NCBI GenBank assembly: GCA_018398815.1
Contig: CM031611.1
Span: 43,402,921-43,466,920 of the forward strand
DNA: 64,000 nucleotides
Reading direction: 5' to 3'
Source of the DNA: Conus ventricosus
Taxonomy: Eukaryota; Mollusca; Gastropoda; Neogastropoda; Conidae
The position numbers and the translations under genes were made by a program. Shown piece after piece: positions 23,040 through 35,095 of this stretch. The notes beneath the pieces are model-generated. The model ran no database searches. It saw only the letters and a list, made by a program, of their open reading frames with translations, and had not been told where the DNA came from. Position 1 is the first letter of the stretch, and every line of letters begins with the position of its first letter.

Positions 23040-23830
23040 AGCTCTGCTTTTCATCAGTTTTCAAGCCAACATTTCAACTTTAATACTGGCTTTTCATCTC
23101 TGTTTATCCCAACATTTCTAGCCTGATTTTTCATCTCTGTTTATCCGAACATTTCTAGCCTCACTTTTCATCTCTGTTTCTCTCCAAAATTTCTAGTCTG
23201 ACGTTTCATCTGTGTAAAATTATCCCAACATTTCTAGCCTGACTTTTCATCTCTGTTTATCCCAACATTTCTAGCCTGACTTTTCATCTCTGTTTATCCC
23301 AACATTTCTAGCCTGACTTTTCATCTCTGTTTATCCCAACATTTCTAGTCTGACATTTCATCTCTGTTTATCCCAACATTTCTAGCCTGACTTTTCATCT
23401 CTGTTTATCCCAACATTTCTAGCCTGACTTTTCATCTCTGTTTATCCCAACATTTCTAGCCTGACTTTTCATCTCTGTTTATCCCAACATTTCTAGCACC
23501 GTTTTTTCATCTCTGTTTATCCCAACATTTCTAGCCGGACATTTCATCTCTGTTTATCACAACATTTCTAGCCGGACTTTTCATCTGTGTTTATGACTTT
23601 ATCCCAACATGTCTAGCCTGACTTTTCATCTGTGTTTTATCCCAACATTTCTAGCCTGACTTTTTATCTGTGTTTATCCCAACATTTCTAGCCTGACTTT
23701 TCATCTCTGTTTATCCTAACATTTCTAGCCTGACTTTCATCTCTGTTTATCCCAACATTTCTAACCTGACTTTTCATCTCTGTTTATTCCAACATTTCTA
23801 GCCTGACTTTTCTTCAGCGTTCACCCCAAT
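23040..23830. repeat. Minisatellite, 37-bp unit, about 20 copies
   Basis: Units contain TTTTCATCTCTGTTTATCCC and AACATTTCTAGCCTGAC, nearly identical in the centre and more diverged at both ends. Confidence 0.92.
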
Positions 23831-24284
23831 GTTTCAGACTGCCTTTCCTTCAGATTTGTCCAAAAGTTTAATTTCATTTTCAGATTTTCACTGGTATTCA
23901 TTCCAATGTTTGCAGATGAGATCTTCATCTGCATTTATCCAAATGTATCCAGCTTAGATTTTCATCAGCGTTTATCTCACAGTGTTTCCAACAGATTTTC
24001 ATCAGTATTTACTCCAGTGTTTCCAACAAAAATTTCATCAGTGTTTATCTTAATGCTTCAAGTTTAGATTTTCATCTGGATTTCTCATAATGTTTCCACC
24101 ACAGATTTTCATTCCTATGTATCCCAATGTTACCAGCTTTGATTTTCATTTCCCCAATGTTTCCATCTAATATTTTCATCAATATCTATTGCAAGTTCTG
24201 CCGAAATTTTTTTCAGTATTTTGTCCCTTGTTTTCCAGCTAAGATTTTCTTACGTGTTCACTATGTCTGAAGCTTAGATTTTCA
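23831..24284. repeat. Strongly diverged repeat joining two minisatellites
   Basis: Recognisable TTTTCATCAG, TTATCCCAATG and TTTCCAGC words at irregular spacing bridge the 37-bp and 56-bp arrays, suggesting common ancestry. Confidence 0.65.
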
Positions 24285-24970
24285 TCACCTTTAATCACAA
24301 AGTTTCATCACAGTTTATCTCTCTGAAGCTTTGATTTTCATCACTATTAATCGCAAAGTTTCATCACAGTTGATCTCTCTGAAGCTTTGATTTTCATCAC
24401 TATTAATCGCAAAGTTTCATCACAGTTTATCTCTCTGAAGCTTTGATTTTCATCACTATTAATCGCAAAGTTTCATCACAGTCTATCTCTCTGAAGCTTT
24501 GATTTTCATCACTATTAATCGCAAAGTTTCATCACAGTTTATCTCTCTGAAGCTTTGATTTTCATCACTATTAATCGCAAGCTTTGATTTCCATCACTAT
24601 TAATCGCAAAGTTCATCACAGTTTATCTCTCTGAAGCTTTGATTTTCATCACTATTAATCGCAAAGTTTCATCACAGTTTATCTCTCTGAAGCTTTGATT
24701 TTCATCACTATTAATCGCAAAGTTTCATCACAGTTGATCTCTCTGAAGCTTTGATTTTCATCACTATTAATCGCAAAGTTTCATCACAGATGATCTCTCT
24801 GAAGCTTTGATTTTCATATCTATTTATTGCAAGGTTTCATCACAGTTGACTTCTCTGAAGCTTTGATTTTCATCACTATTAATCGCAAGGTTTCATCACA
24901 GTTTATCTCTCTGAAGCTTAGACTTTCATCACTATTAATCGCAAAGTTTCATCACAGTTTATCTCCAAGT
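24285..24970. repeat. Minisatellite, 56-bp unit, about 12 copies
   Basis: Units contain TTTCATCACAGTTTATCTCT, GAAGCTTTGATTTTCATC and ACTATTAATCGCAAAG. One copy near 24580 is partial. Confidence 0.93.
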
Positions 24971-26597
24971 TTACACCTTCTCTCTTCTTCAGAGTTCATT
25001 CCAACATTTTAACCCATACTTTCAATCCCTATCCATTCCAACATTTCCAGCTTTGAGTTTTTATCAGTATTCCTCCAAAAGTTTCTGCCCTAGCTTTTCG
25101 TCGGTCCTTCATGCTAACATTTTCAGCTAGGTTTCTCATCAGTGTTTATCTCAAAACTGGTAGAGAGCAAAGCACCACACATAAGCCACTTTTCCCTTTT
25201 TCGAAACATCCTTTTTCACCACCCTTCTCTTTCCCCAAAGACAGTCAACACACCATGGTTCACAAGGGCTTATTTCCCCACAAAAGTCAACAGCAAAGCT
25301 ATTTTTTAAATCAGACTGCAAACAAAGCTCCACTGGAAATCAATGACTGTACAATCTTTCACTCATCAACATCAGTCCATTACATAAATAATAATTAAAG
25401 AGTTGTTCTCAATAAAGGGTACATTTAAAACAAACATGGTGAACAGCATAAACTTCCTCTAAAAATTCAACAGCAACAACTGTTTTAAATTCGGGCCTGT
25501 TAGTGTTGATGCATCAGAGCTGAGGAACAGCCAGATGGTGTACAAGTACTTTTTTTTCTATTGATTAATTTACTTGAGCACAGATGTGGTCAATTTTCAA
25601 AACATCATGGTTTGGTCTCAATTTTTTTTTTTATTCAATGACTGCTGACAGTCATCTTCTCCTAAAATTCTGGTTCTGAGTTCCCAACTGGAAATTCTGT
25701 GACAACATCTTCACATTGTAGAACACATCACTATTGGTCATATAATATGCCTCTCAGAGAGTGATTGCATCTAACTGCAGACCCAGACATATCGTGCTAC
25801 TGAAGGAATACTGCCCGGTCTAAACTGTCCATGAGTGCAGATGAAAAATGACCCAGTCTTTGTGTTTACAAACACTCAGAGATCTACCAAATTTGTTTGT
25901 TTCATTTAATTTTATTTTGCTTTTTAAACTGATTCTGACAGCAAATCAGTGTCCTTACATTACATATGATAAGCCGACATTATGGTTTAGGGATTTGGTG
26001 TTCAATCTCTGTCAATGCCCCGATTAAATGTGGGTTTTTTTTCCACCTAATCAGCTTCTACCAAGAGTTGTGAGCACTGCAGGTTCCAACAACAAGACAG
26101 AAACCACACAACTGAATACAAGTGGATCCCAGCAAATGTTCCGACTGTTCAGTGAGACTTGCAGTCCGGACAAATCTTGACCAACCCACAGGCACAGTTA
26201 CGAAAGTTGCAGGGAGAAAATTCAAGCAATCCCTTCACTCTCCACTTCCAGAGCTCTAAAGCAAACACAGTCCCCAGGTGCAGGTTGGACTGAACCAACC
26301 CTGAACAGATAAAGAGCCCCTGCTCATGCACCAGCCAGGTCGTGCTGATAAGCACCATTTGGGCCCAGAAACTGGTGGATGGTGACAGTAACACTGGACC
26401 TATACTCCTGATTTTTTTTTTATATAGATGGAACCCTCTACTTTCTGTCTGGTTTTCAACAATCAACCACCACTCTCTAGGATGGTATTTTTGTGATGCA
26501 GTTGTTGAACTAATCATTACTGATGACACTGACAATCAGTTGTCTCAACTAGCAGCACAGCCAACATGGTCAGCACATTTGTCAACAGCCTGGCCTT
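24971..26597. other. No gene recognised; weak minus-strand open frame 26535-26149
   Basis: The first ~180 bp are decayed repeat. A 128-codon minus-strand frame at 26535-26149 is Cys/Trp-rich at its end (CNFRNCACGLVKICPDCKSH) but has no splice context or recognisable domain, so it is recorded as unexplained. Confidence 0.4.
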
Positions 26598-26706
26598 CAA
26601 CACTATGAAATAATGCCAGATGATCACAATAGTTTGTCATTTCAACACCTGCCTACAACACTATGAAATAATGCCAGATGATCACAATAGTTTGTCATTT
26701 CAACAA
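26598..26706. repeat. 60-bp tandem duplication
   Basis: CAACACTATGAAATAATGCC...TTTGTCATTTCAACA occurs twice in succession with almost no differences. Confidence 0.9.
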
Positions 26707-29700
26707 ACTTCCTCATGTCAAACCAGGATGCTCTCCTGAGGGAGAATGCATTGCTGAGCTATGGTGCCCCATCTTCTTTTCTGTTCCCATCTGTGTTTGG
26801 GTTTGTTTGTGTGTTTCTGTTCACCTATTAAAGTGGACTTTGTGTGCAGACCATCGCCTGAGACATCTCTTGTTGCCGTGGGCTCTTCCTCTCAAACCAA
26901 TTGCATGCTATACATGCAGCCTTGGTTTATGGTCTCATTCCAAAAGACTAGCAACATCTAGTACCCAGTGAAGGGAGTGACACAAATCCACCATACACAA
27001 GACTTAACCAAGAGACCTGGAAAGCTCTCATTTCCCTAGCAAGTGCTTTATACACTAAACCTCCACACTTGTTTGTAAGGTAACCGGGCCTAATGAAGTT
27101 AGTAGCCAATGGGTTACTGACTCCCTGTTAGAGCAAAGCTATCCAAGTCATAGCTCAATGACTAAGAAAGGCCATGAGCTAATTATCCACAACAGGAACC
27201 TAGTCCAGTCTCACCCTGTGCTGGAGTAGTCTGGTGAAATGTGCCACATTTCTTTAACATTTCATCTTGAGCTTTGGTCCACACTGCTGGTACAGTGATA
27301 GACACATGCCTATGCCTCACTTGACCATCTCCAACAGAGGTAAGTTTCACTGACACAAGAAATGTGAGCAGCTAGCAAGCACAGCTAGGGGCGTTGTTAG
27401 CAAAGAAATGGCACCTGACAAGTTCTTTTTAACAATATGGCTACTCTCCTGACTGTTAGCGAGTTGATGTTCTAGACTTTTCACGCAATCAGAAGATGCT
27501 ACTATTTTCCATGCCCCAATCGGAGGACCTTACTACTGTTGGTCACTTTACTTCATATGCATGCAAGAAAGCACAAAGTCACTCTTGCAACCTCTTGTCA
27601 ACACATTTCCCTGCTGGAAGCCTGATTGTGTTATGAAACTCTTAACACTTGTCAAACGCGCAAGAATTTCTGGCTTCTTGCCTCTGTGAAACTTGTCTCT
27701 GGTGAAAACAATAGTCTCTTCCATCAAACTGCAATAAAGATTACAGACCCGAACATATCTAAAAGCCTGACAAGTGACATACTTAAAATAAAAGAGACAG
27801 AGATGAAATTCAATTCATGTTGCTTACAACCCAAGAAACTGACATAGCACCATAAAGGACCATATTATGGATGAAAAAGCAAGATGAAAGTTAATCTTGA
27901 ATGTAATCCAGCTTCTTTTTAGACATCCCCGAGCGTAATCCAACTTCTTTCTATTCAAAATCTACTTCATTTTTACCAAGCCTTCATAATTTTGCACACT
28001 ATGCAACTTTTTCCCCCCTTAAATTTACAATTAATAAAAATGACAAACTACGCATGTCTTCTCATTCTGTGTATATATTTCAGTTTGCCTTACAAAGTTA
28101 ATATCCTAGTTAAGTATGATTAGTTCTTCATCTGTGGATTTTTTTTTACAAAATCAAACCAATATCAACTTGTGATGAGTTTGTGCATAACACACGCAGT
28201 GAAATCATTTCCCAAATGAAATGTCAATAAGTGAATAAGCTAAATACTGGCATAATTGATAATGTAATGAAATCCCCTACTCAACATAAAGTATTCCAAC
28301 GCAGGACATTCTCCATACAAGCTATCATAACTGTACAATCTGGATATCATCCAACTGGTCCAGACGAGTATGCCCCCCACAAGCAATATTCATGTGGCAC
28401 TTCTGTTACTATTCACTAAGCACCTTGCTTAAAACATTCTCAACAAGAAGGGTGTCCACATTTGTCCACTTTATGTTGTGAGCCTGATTCTGACAGGACT
28501 CTTACCAAGCATTAGGGATTTAGAAATCAAAGACAAATATTCTTACATTTTACAACAATAGTAGCTGGTCAGTCCTCTTAGCTGTTTCTAATAGGAAAAA
28601 AAACAATTTTCTGATGATGTCAAATATCAATAACAAAAAGGCAAATATGACTTATCATAACATAATGATGGAGTTATCATCAAGTTTTCCATCTGCCTTT
28701 CTTCAATCTGCTCTCTCCTGTGATATTTGTAGATCAACATTGAACAGAATCAGCTATAACCATCATCAATTTTTTCATCTTGTCAAAATCTTTTACTACA
28801 TTTTTATTATTACACATCTTTCCTGCAAAACTTAACAAAATCGCACTTCCTACAGGACAGAATCTTTCTGTCGTCAGGAAATGATTCTATTTTCCTCATT
28901 AAATCATACTATCTAAAAAGTTTTGTTAGAAAACATCATCTTGTACTTCATCTTAAGCTGAAACCATTTCAGGTTCACAATCAGTCAGAATATCAATGAA
29001 CCGTCAGAGACCTACAGTTACAATTTCCTTCCTATTAAACTGCAATAAGCCTTTCACTTGTCTGTTAACACTCTTTGTAACATCTTATTTTCAACCCTAA
29101 CACTGCTATCGAAAATCGATAAACTTGACTGCTTTTATTCTGGTGTCATACAATCTAATTCCTGGGTGCAGCTCACCTGCTAAAGATTAATACCTTAATA
29201 GCAGTACCAGCATGAACTTAACAGACTGGGCCAACTGAGACGAATAATTTTTTAACAAAAATAAATATATTTATTGTAAACTTATTTATTGCAAATATTG
29301 TCACAGATCAACACTGACAAAGTCAATTTGGTCAGATTGAAAATCGGACAGTAGCCAACAGAAAGTTAATGACTAGGCTGTACTGATTCAAGAGTGAAAT
29401 TGCTGTCTGACAAAGATTTATTTGGGAAAAAAGACCAGATTCTTTTTGTTCAAATACAAATTTCAAATTGAAATTTAATGATTACTTGCATAAATTTATT
29501 GTGGGCAATACACATCGATGACTTCACCAGGTTTCCGACAGCAGTCCAACAACAGAGGTGCCGAATCTAGATCATGTAAATCTCTGAATGGAATTTGTCC
29601 AACCATTGTTTTTGTATCGAATACAGAGACAAGTTAAAATAATAAGCTTAGTGAACTTTGAAAATCTACTTCAGTGGTAAATTATGTATTATTCACAAGT

Positions 29701-30454
29701 TGGTGTTTTATTAAGTTTGCTGTTGGTACCAGTTTTTTTTAAAATGGTGACACTGACAGACTCATTTAATTATTTCAGTGCTATGATAAAGTTGCCAATT
29801 AATTTCAGTTGTGTTGGTAATGGATTATTTTACTCTCCATTTTCAATTAGAAAACAAAATTCTATTCCTTATTCGCTTGTTTTACTGTTACTTAAGTCAT
29901 GCAGTGTGCGAAGCTGAAATTATATGCAGACCATGATTCTTACTTTAACAAACTTGGCAAAAAAAAAATTTTTTTTTTTTGGTGACCGAGCTGGTTCATA
30001 AAATCTAATTTATCTTACATGTTTCACTTCAGATAAGAAAAATGTCTTTATCTGATGAAAATGATTTGTCTGCATTTTATCAGAGTGCGTCATGCATTAA
30101 AAGTCATTCCCTAGCTTAGGAAATGGTGACTGTTAACAGGACAAAGTCATTTTTTTTCTGGCAAATCATCTCTTTCAAGGTGATGACGTTGCGTTTCTTT
30201 TGCTTTGAAATGTTAAATTTTGTACATCATTTTATTGAAAGTTCATATATGGCTCCAGTCATATATAATGCATAACCAATCGATGAAGTGCAAATCATAA
30301 AAAAATATATATATATATCAATTGATGCAATTCGAAATGGTCTGGAACACTAGAAAAGGCCAAAATCTGGGCCTGAAAAACACCCATGGCTCTCAGCTCA
30401 GAAACTGGACCAAGAAAAAGTTGCCTCAATTTAATGCCTCAGTTTAACTCACAA
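26707..30454. other. AT-rich region without recognised genes
   Basis: No open frame, RNA gene or transposon signature stood out on either strand; long T- and A-rich stretches dominate. It would be the first intron if the promoter candidate near 32.6 kb is right. Confidence 0.5.
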
Positions 30455-30565
30455 CTTCCATCTGAAATACTCCCAACATCAAACATTTCTTGCTCTGTCA
30501 AGTTTAAAAAATAAATACAATTAATTTCCATCTGAAATATCCCCAACATCAAGCATTTCTTACTC
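30455..30565. repeat. Imperfect tandem duplication of ~75 bp
   Basis: TTCCATCTGAAATA(C/T)(T/C)CCCAACATCAA occurs twice with a shared downstream CATTTCTT(G/A)CTCT. Confidence 0.75.
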
Positions 30566-31120
30566 TATCAGGTTTCAAAGAAGTTTGTCGCCATTAAAAA
30601 GGTTCAACAGCACATCAATCACAAGCCTCAATAAACCAAAGGCTAAACCTGGAACTAAAAGTATTGAAAATTTACTGTTATTTCTCTTCTTGTTTTTAAT
30701 TACATCATACTTTTTAATGTACAACAGTACACTAACAAAGACACTTTATGGCAAAAGCTCTGTTCAAAACTATTAAAACACTGCCGAGTTTTACAAAGTA
30801 AACAACAGAAAAGGCAGCTTTCCACAACACCGCACTGAGTAACATTTGATCTCTTCGACTAAACAAAACTGACCACAAATATGGCATTTTCCCCCTAACC
30901 GCTTATTTTCCTGATTTCATTATTCAAAGTGTGTAATTCGTAAACCTGCACAACATTTAAATGAATAATCAACAGTCTTCAATCACAGTCTAGGCTCTCC
31001 CAGTTCATGGAATCCAAAGCCGAGTAACTAATCTTTACCACAAATTCAAACTTCAAATGTTCATTTCCTTTATGAGTGGCTTCCAACTCCCTGTGTAAGA
31101 TCAGCATTTTAACAAATCCC

Positions 31121-32262
31121 TTCAGGATCAGGATCAGGATCAGGGCGTTGTATCAATACAACTTAGCCTATTTAGGCTTTTTACGCCCCTTCTGTATGTA
31201 TATATTCTTTTTTTTTTTTCATAACCGTTGGTCCAGTCATAGGCTAGCTCAGACTTATTATCCATCAAATTCATATCTAATTTTTGTTAATAATTCATGT
31301 TTATCTACGAGGTTCTTAAAAACATTAATACTAGGTGCACGTTTGATGTTAAGTGTTAGTTTTATTCCAAAAGTTGGTTACTCTATTAGTAAAAGTAAAT
31401 TTTCTTAAATTCGTTCTAGAATATTGTTTAAATATCTTATCTTCACTGTTCCTTGTAACATTCTTCTGCGGAGTACAAAAAAAGCGTGCTTTATCAACAT
31501 CATCAATTTCATTAAATATCTTGTATGCCTGAATCAAGTCACCTCTTATTCTTCTTGCCTTAAGTGTTGGAAGCTGCAGATATTTTAATCTTTCCTGATA
31601 TGAGTAATCTTTTATATTATGAATCATTTTTGGTTGCTCTTCTTTGTACCTGTTCTAGAGCTTCTGATTGTCTCTTTAGCATTGGATACCATACAGTGTT
31701 GCCATATTCAAGAACAGTCTAACTAGTGTCTTATATAATTGCAAAAAAGTGTCCTTTTCCATAAATGTAAAGGTTCTTTTTATTATTCCAATCATTCTGT
31801 TAGCTTTATTAATACTACTTACAATATGATTGTCAAATAGTAGGTTTTGTCAAAAGTCACACCAAGGTCTTTCTCTTCTTCACATTTAGATACTTTTATT
31901 TCCTTGCCCCCAATTTTCATTATATACTCCTTTTGTGGGTTTGTTTTACCAATATGAAGTACTTTACATTTTTCTGCATTAAAATATAGGTTCCAAGTAT
32001 CAGACCACTGTACTAATGTTTCAATATCCTTTTGTAATTCCTTATGTAATTTTGGAGAGTTATACAGTTTTGTGTCATCTGCAAAGACTTTACATGTACT
32101 CTTTAATTCTACAGGGAGATCATTTATAAACACCGTAAATAATATTGGTCCCAAAATACTACCTTGTGGTATCCCACTAATAATATCAGCACTATGAGAG
32201 AAGGAGCTACCAATCCTTACCTTCTGAGTTCTTTTTGTTAAGTAATTTCCCAGTCATCAAAG
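31121..32262 (-). mobile_element. 5'-truncated non-LTR retrotransposon (LINE), reverse transcriptase C-terminal half
   Basis: On the minus strand the frame near 32200-31860 carries GIPQGSILGPILF (RT motif B) and FADDTKLY (catalytic YADD-type box), then IGGKEIKVSK and DLGVTFD. The thumb and C-terminal segment continue through frame breaks, ending with YSYQERLKYLQLPTLKARR-like sequence near 31570. A 3' UTR follows, with a tail of TGATCC units (about 31145-31121 on the plus strand as ATCAGG repeats). Upstream RT motifs, endonuclease and ORF1 are absent, the usual 5' truncation of target-primed reverse transcription. It looks CR1/Jockey-group-like; the clade is not certain. Frame breaks and stops make it inactive. 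Confidence 0.85.
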
Positions 32263-32500
32263 TTGCAACAGTGATTCCACTGTCAAATTCATTATTGGTA
32301 TCCCGTCACCTAAATTTACCTGACAATCTTAACAAAGTCTACAAATCACTATCACGAAGGACAAATTTCGTAGCGTTCACTTTGTTACTGTGCTTTCCAT
32401 CTGTGCGGGCAAGTCACCATTAAAATTTAAGAACCCCCCAAAAAATCCAGTTATCTAAGTCATAATCATTATCTTGCAGTTAAGTTCATAATTCACTTAC

Positions 32501-32900
32501 CAATTATCATCAACACTAAAACAAGTCTGGAACCTGCTTGTAGAGATCAAACACTCTTCTACAAACTATCTTTCTTCAGAGACGACCGGATACAGCCGCC
32601 TTGACCAGAATGTACGGCGCCGACATCCGTGTCATCTGCCACTTGTGTGTTAAGCGAGTTGAACAGTCGACAGAACCCTATGTGGTCTTTCAACCCCCTA
32701 AATAAGTACATCGTCCCACCTGGTGGACAAATTTTGTATTAACCACACTTGCGGACTGCGCGACTGCCCAACTCTATCATCGAAGATGGTCTCACTGGTC
32801 ACGTGACTACGCCCAACTGAGCCCAACTGACAAGTTGCGCGGCCATGACAATTTCCCTGAACACGTACTAAAGTCTACATTTCAGCCACAAGCCAATTGA
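32501..32900 (-). promoter_or_regulatory. Candidate promoter and 5' non-coding exon of the minus-strand PRDM-like gene
   Basis: This interval is richer in CpG than the AT-rich flanks and contains a palindromic E-box GTCACGTGAC at 32798-32807 and the string CATGGCCGCG on the minus strand. A consensus splice donor GTAAGTGA sits at 32500-32493, so a transcript starting here could splice into the exon at 21189. Nothing directly proves transcription. The 11-kb intron this implies is long but not exceptional for such genomes. Confidence 0.25.
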
Positions 32901-33709
32901 CCATCGCTGCCTAAACGGAGAGAAATAGGAGCCTACCACACAACATCAATTCAATCACTGACCCTCCCTCAACCGTTTGTCAAACCCACGTGCCATTGTT
33001 CACGCGATCACCTGTCTCGTAGTCATACTGAACTCTTGTTGCAAGCCAGTCATGTACCAGTCTAGATCTGGTGTTCTCCGCAACTCGGGTAAACGCAAAA
33101 ATAAGAAAGAAAGAAACGCCTACATACTTCTGATGGACAACTGCCGACGTCACTGCGCAACTAAACAAAAAGAAGAAAGAAAATGGCTTGATAGCATTCT
33201 CTCAACTACCTTTTCGCGTCACCCTCTGCAAAACACGATAGCGTGCCCCAGGCTCCATGATGTCTGCAAGACATAGCCCTGTCCGTCTGGAGATGTGGTT
33301 ATCACCGGACTGTTCAAACAGCCTCAACAGGGTTTTCAACACACACTGCCGAATCGGTCCTTAACGCTTCGTATATCGGAACGACAGTAAAGTCCGCCTA
33401 ACCTAATTAATTGTTATTAAATGTCCAACATCTTACCATACGTAGTCCGATCAAACAAAACAGAGCCACCCTCCATCTTTCTCCCTCTCCTCTTTTTAAT
33501 TTTTCCGTTCTGCAACGTGTGTCCCCAATGAAGTAGCCAATGAAGTTTCAACAAACTTGCGTGTGTTTTTTTTTTTTACTCTGACGGCAGGCAACTCCCC
33601 CCCCCCCCCCCCCCCCCCCCCCCCAAACATTTCGACAAACTGAAACTAATCACACCACACATTACCAACGCCTTTTAAATAATAATATAATGATGTTGTT
33701 AGTGATTAT
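32901..33709. other. No gene recognised
   Basis: Contains a C run near 33597-33624 and a T run near 33567; nothing else identified. Confidence 0.5.
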
Positions 33710-33965
33710 TACACACACACACACACACCGAGAAAGGCACACGTCGAACTTACTATGCTCCACAGTTGAACGTCATAACAAAGCCTATCTCACATACACA
33801 CACACGCACACACACATGCACACAGAGGCATACGTCTTACTTCCTATGCTCTATAACTGAACGTCATAACAAAGTGTATAAACACACACCGCGCGCGCGC
33901 CACACACACACACACACAGAGTCATATGCCTAACTTCCTAACTCCACAACGAGCGTCATAACGAA
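33710..33965. repeat. ~105-bp tandem repeat including (CA)n
   Basis: Three diverged copies of a unit containing CTTACTATGCTC and GAACGTCATAAC, each with a CA or CG/CA dinucleotide block. Confidence 0.8.
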
Positions 33966-34684
33966 GTGTGTGATATCAATCAACAGGTCTATTCCAAGAG
34001 ACGGATTTTCTGGCCAGTTTAAATAAGCGAATAAGAGCGAGTAAGATCGTGTGACAAACTGTTCCAGACAGACGGCGTCGAATATCATTTACCGAAGGAA
34101 AACTGTTTTGACTGTAACTGAAGCAGCAGTCTGCCATCCATGATTCGATCTATGTACGCGGAGTAAGCATACATGTAAAGTTGGTTACACAACCGTCTCA
34201 TGCACAGCCAAAAAGCAATCCCGAAAAGGCCATCAACACGTGAGCAATGTACAATCTGGACTACCAGTTTATGGACTATATACATATCAAGCTAACACAC
34301 GACAGACATATTGGGCAAAAGAAAATTCTGCTGAGGCTGCAAGTGAGATGAGCGAATGGGAAACCGAAAACCCCAGATCGATAATGCACATCGCTTTCGG
34401 TAACCCGAGTCCAGGAATAAGAGCTGTCTGTTCTCTCCCTCCTAATTTTTTCATTTGAGTTGGGAATCAACCTCATCACTGTGATCTTTATACACATCAC
34501 AGGAACAACAGGCCTCTGTTCACATCAACCCTACCCTCAAAGCGGACACCTCACCCCCCCACCCCCAACATCTCAACCCCATGCCCGCCCCAACACCTCC
34601 TTCCCCTTTGACACTTGTTCATTTCTTTATTTCAAACTTGTCTTGTCTCGCGTAGTTTTTTTTTCCTCAATGCCTTAACAAGAA
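33966..34684. other. No gene recognised
   Basis: No repeat or coding signal identified. Confidence 0.45.
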
Positions 34685-35095
34685 GCATTTAATACTACCT
34701 GCCCCTTCTATATTTGTGTCACTGATAAATCTGATAGCAATCTCTGAAGATACAGCCGACACCTAATCGACCCCGTTGACTCAACATACGCACTTAATAC
34801 AATCTGCCCCTTCCACACTTGTATCAGTGGTAATCACAAACAGCAACCCTTGAAAAGATGACCGTTACTTAATCGACTCTCACTGACTCAACATGGAACA
34901 CTTAACATTATCTGCCCCTTCCACACGTGTCACTGATAATAACAGATAGCGATCTCTGAATATACGGCCGACACTATCGACTCCACTGACTCAACATATG
35001 AAGCACTGTATCCCTTCCACACTGGTTTCACTGATAATCACAGATAGCAATCTTTGAATATACAGCCGACACTTAATTAATCGACCCCCATGCCG
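34685..35095. repeat. ~115-bp tandem repeat, about four diverged copies
   Basis: Copies share CTGCCCCTTC(C/T)A, TGATAATCACAGATAGCAA and CAGCCGACACTTAATCGAC words; differences are mainly substitutions and small gaps. Confidence 0.85.
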
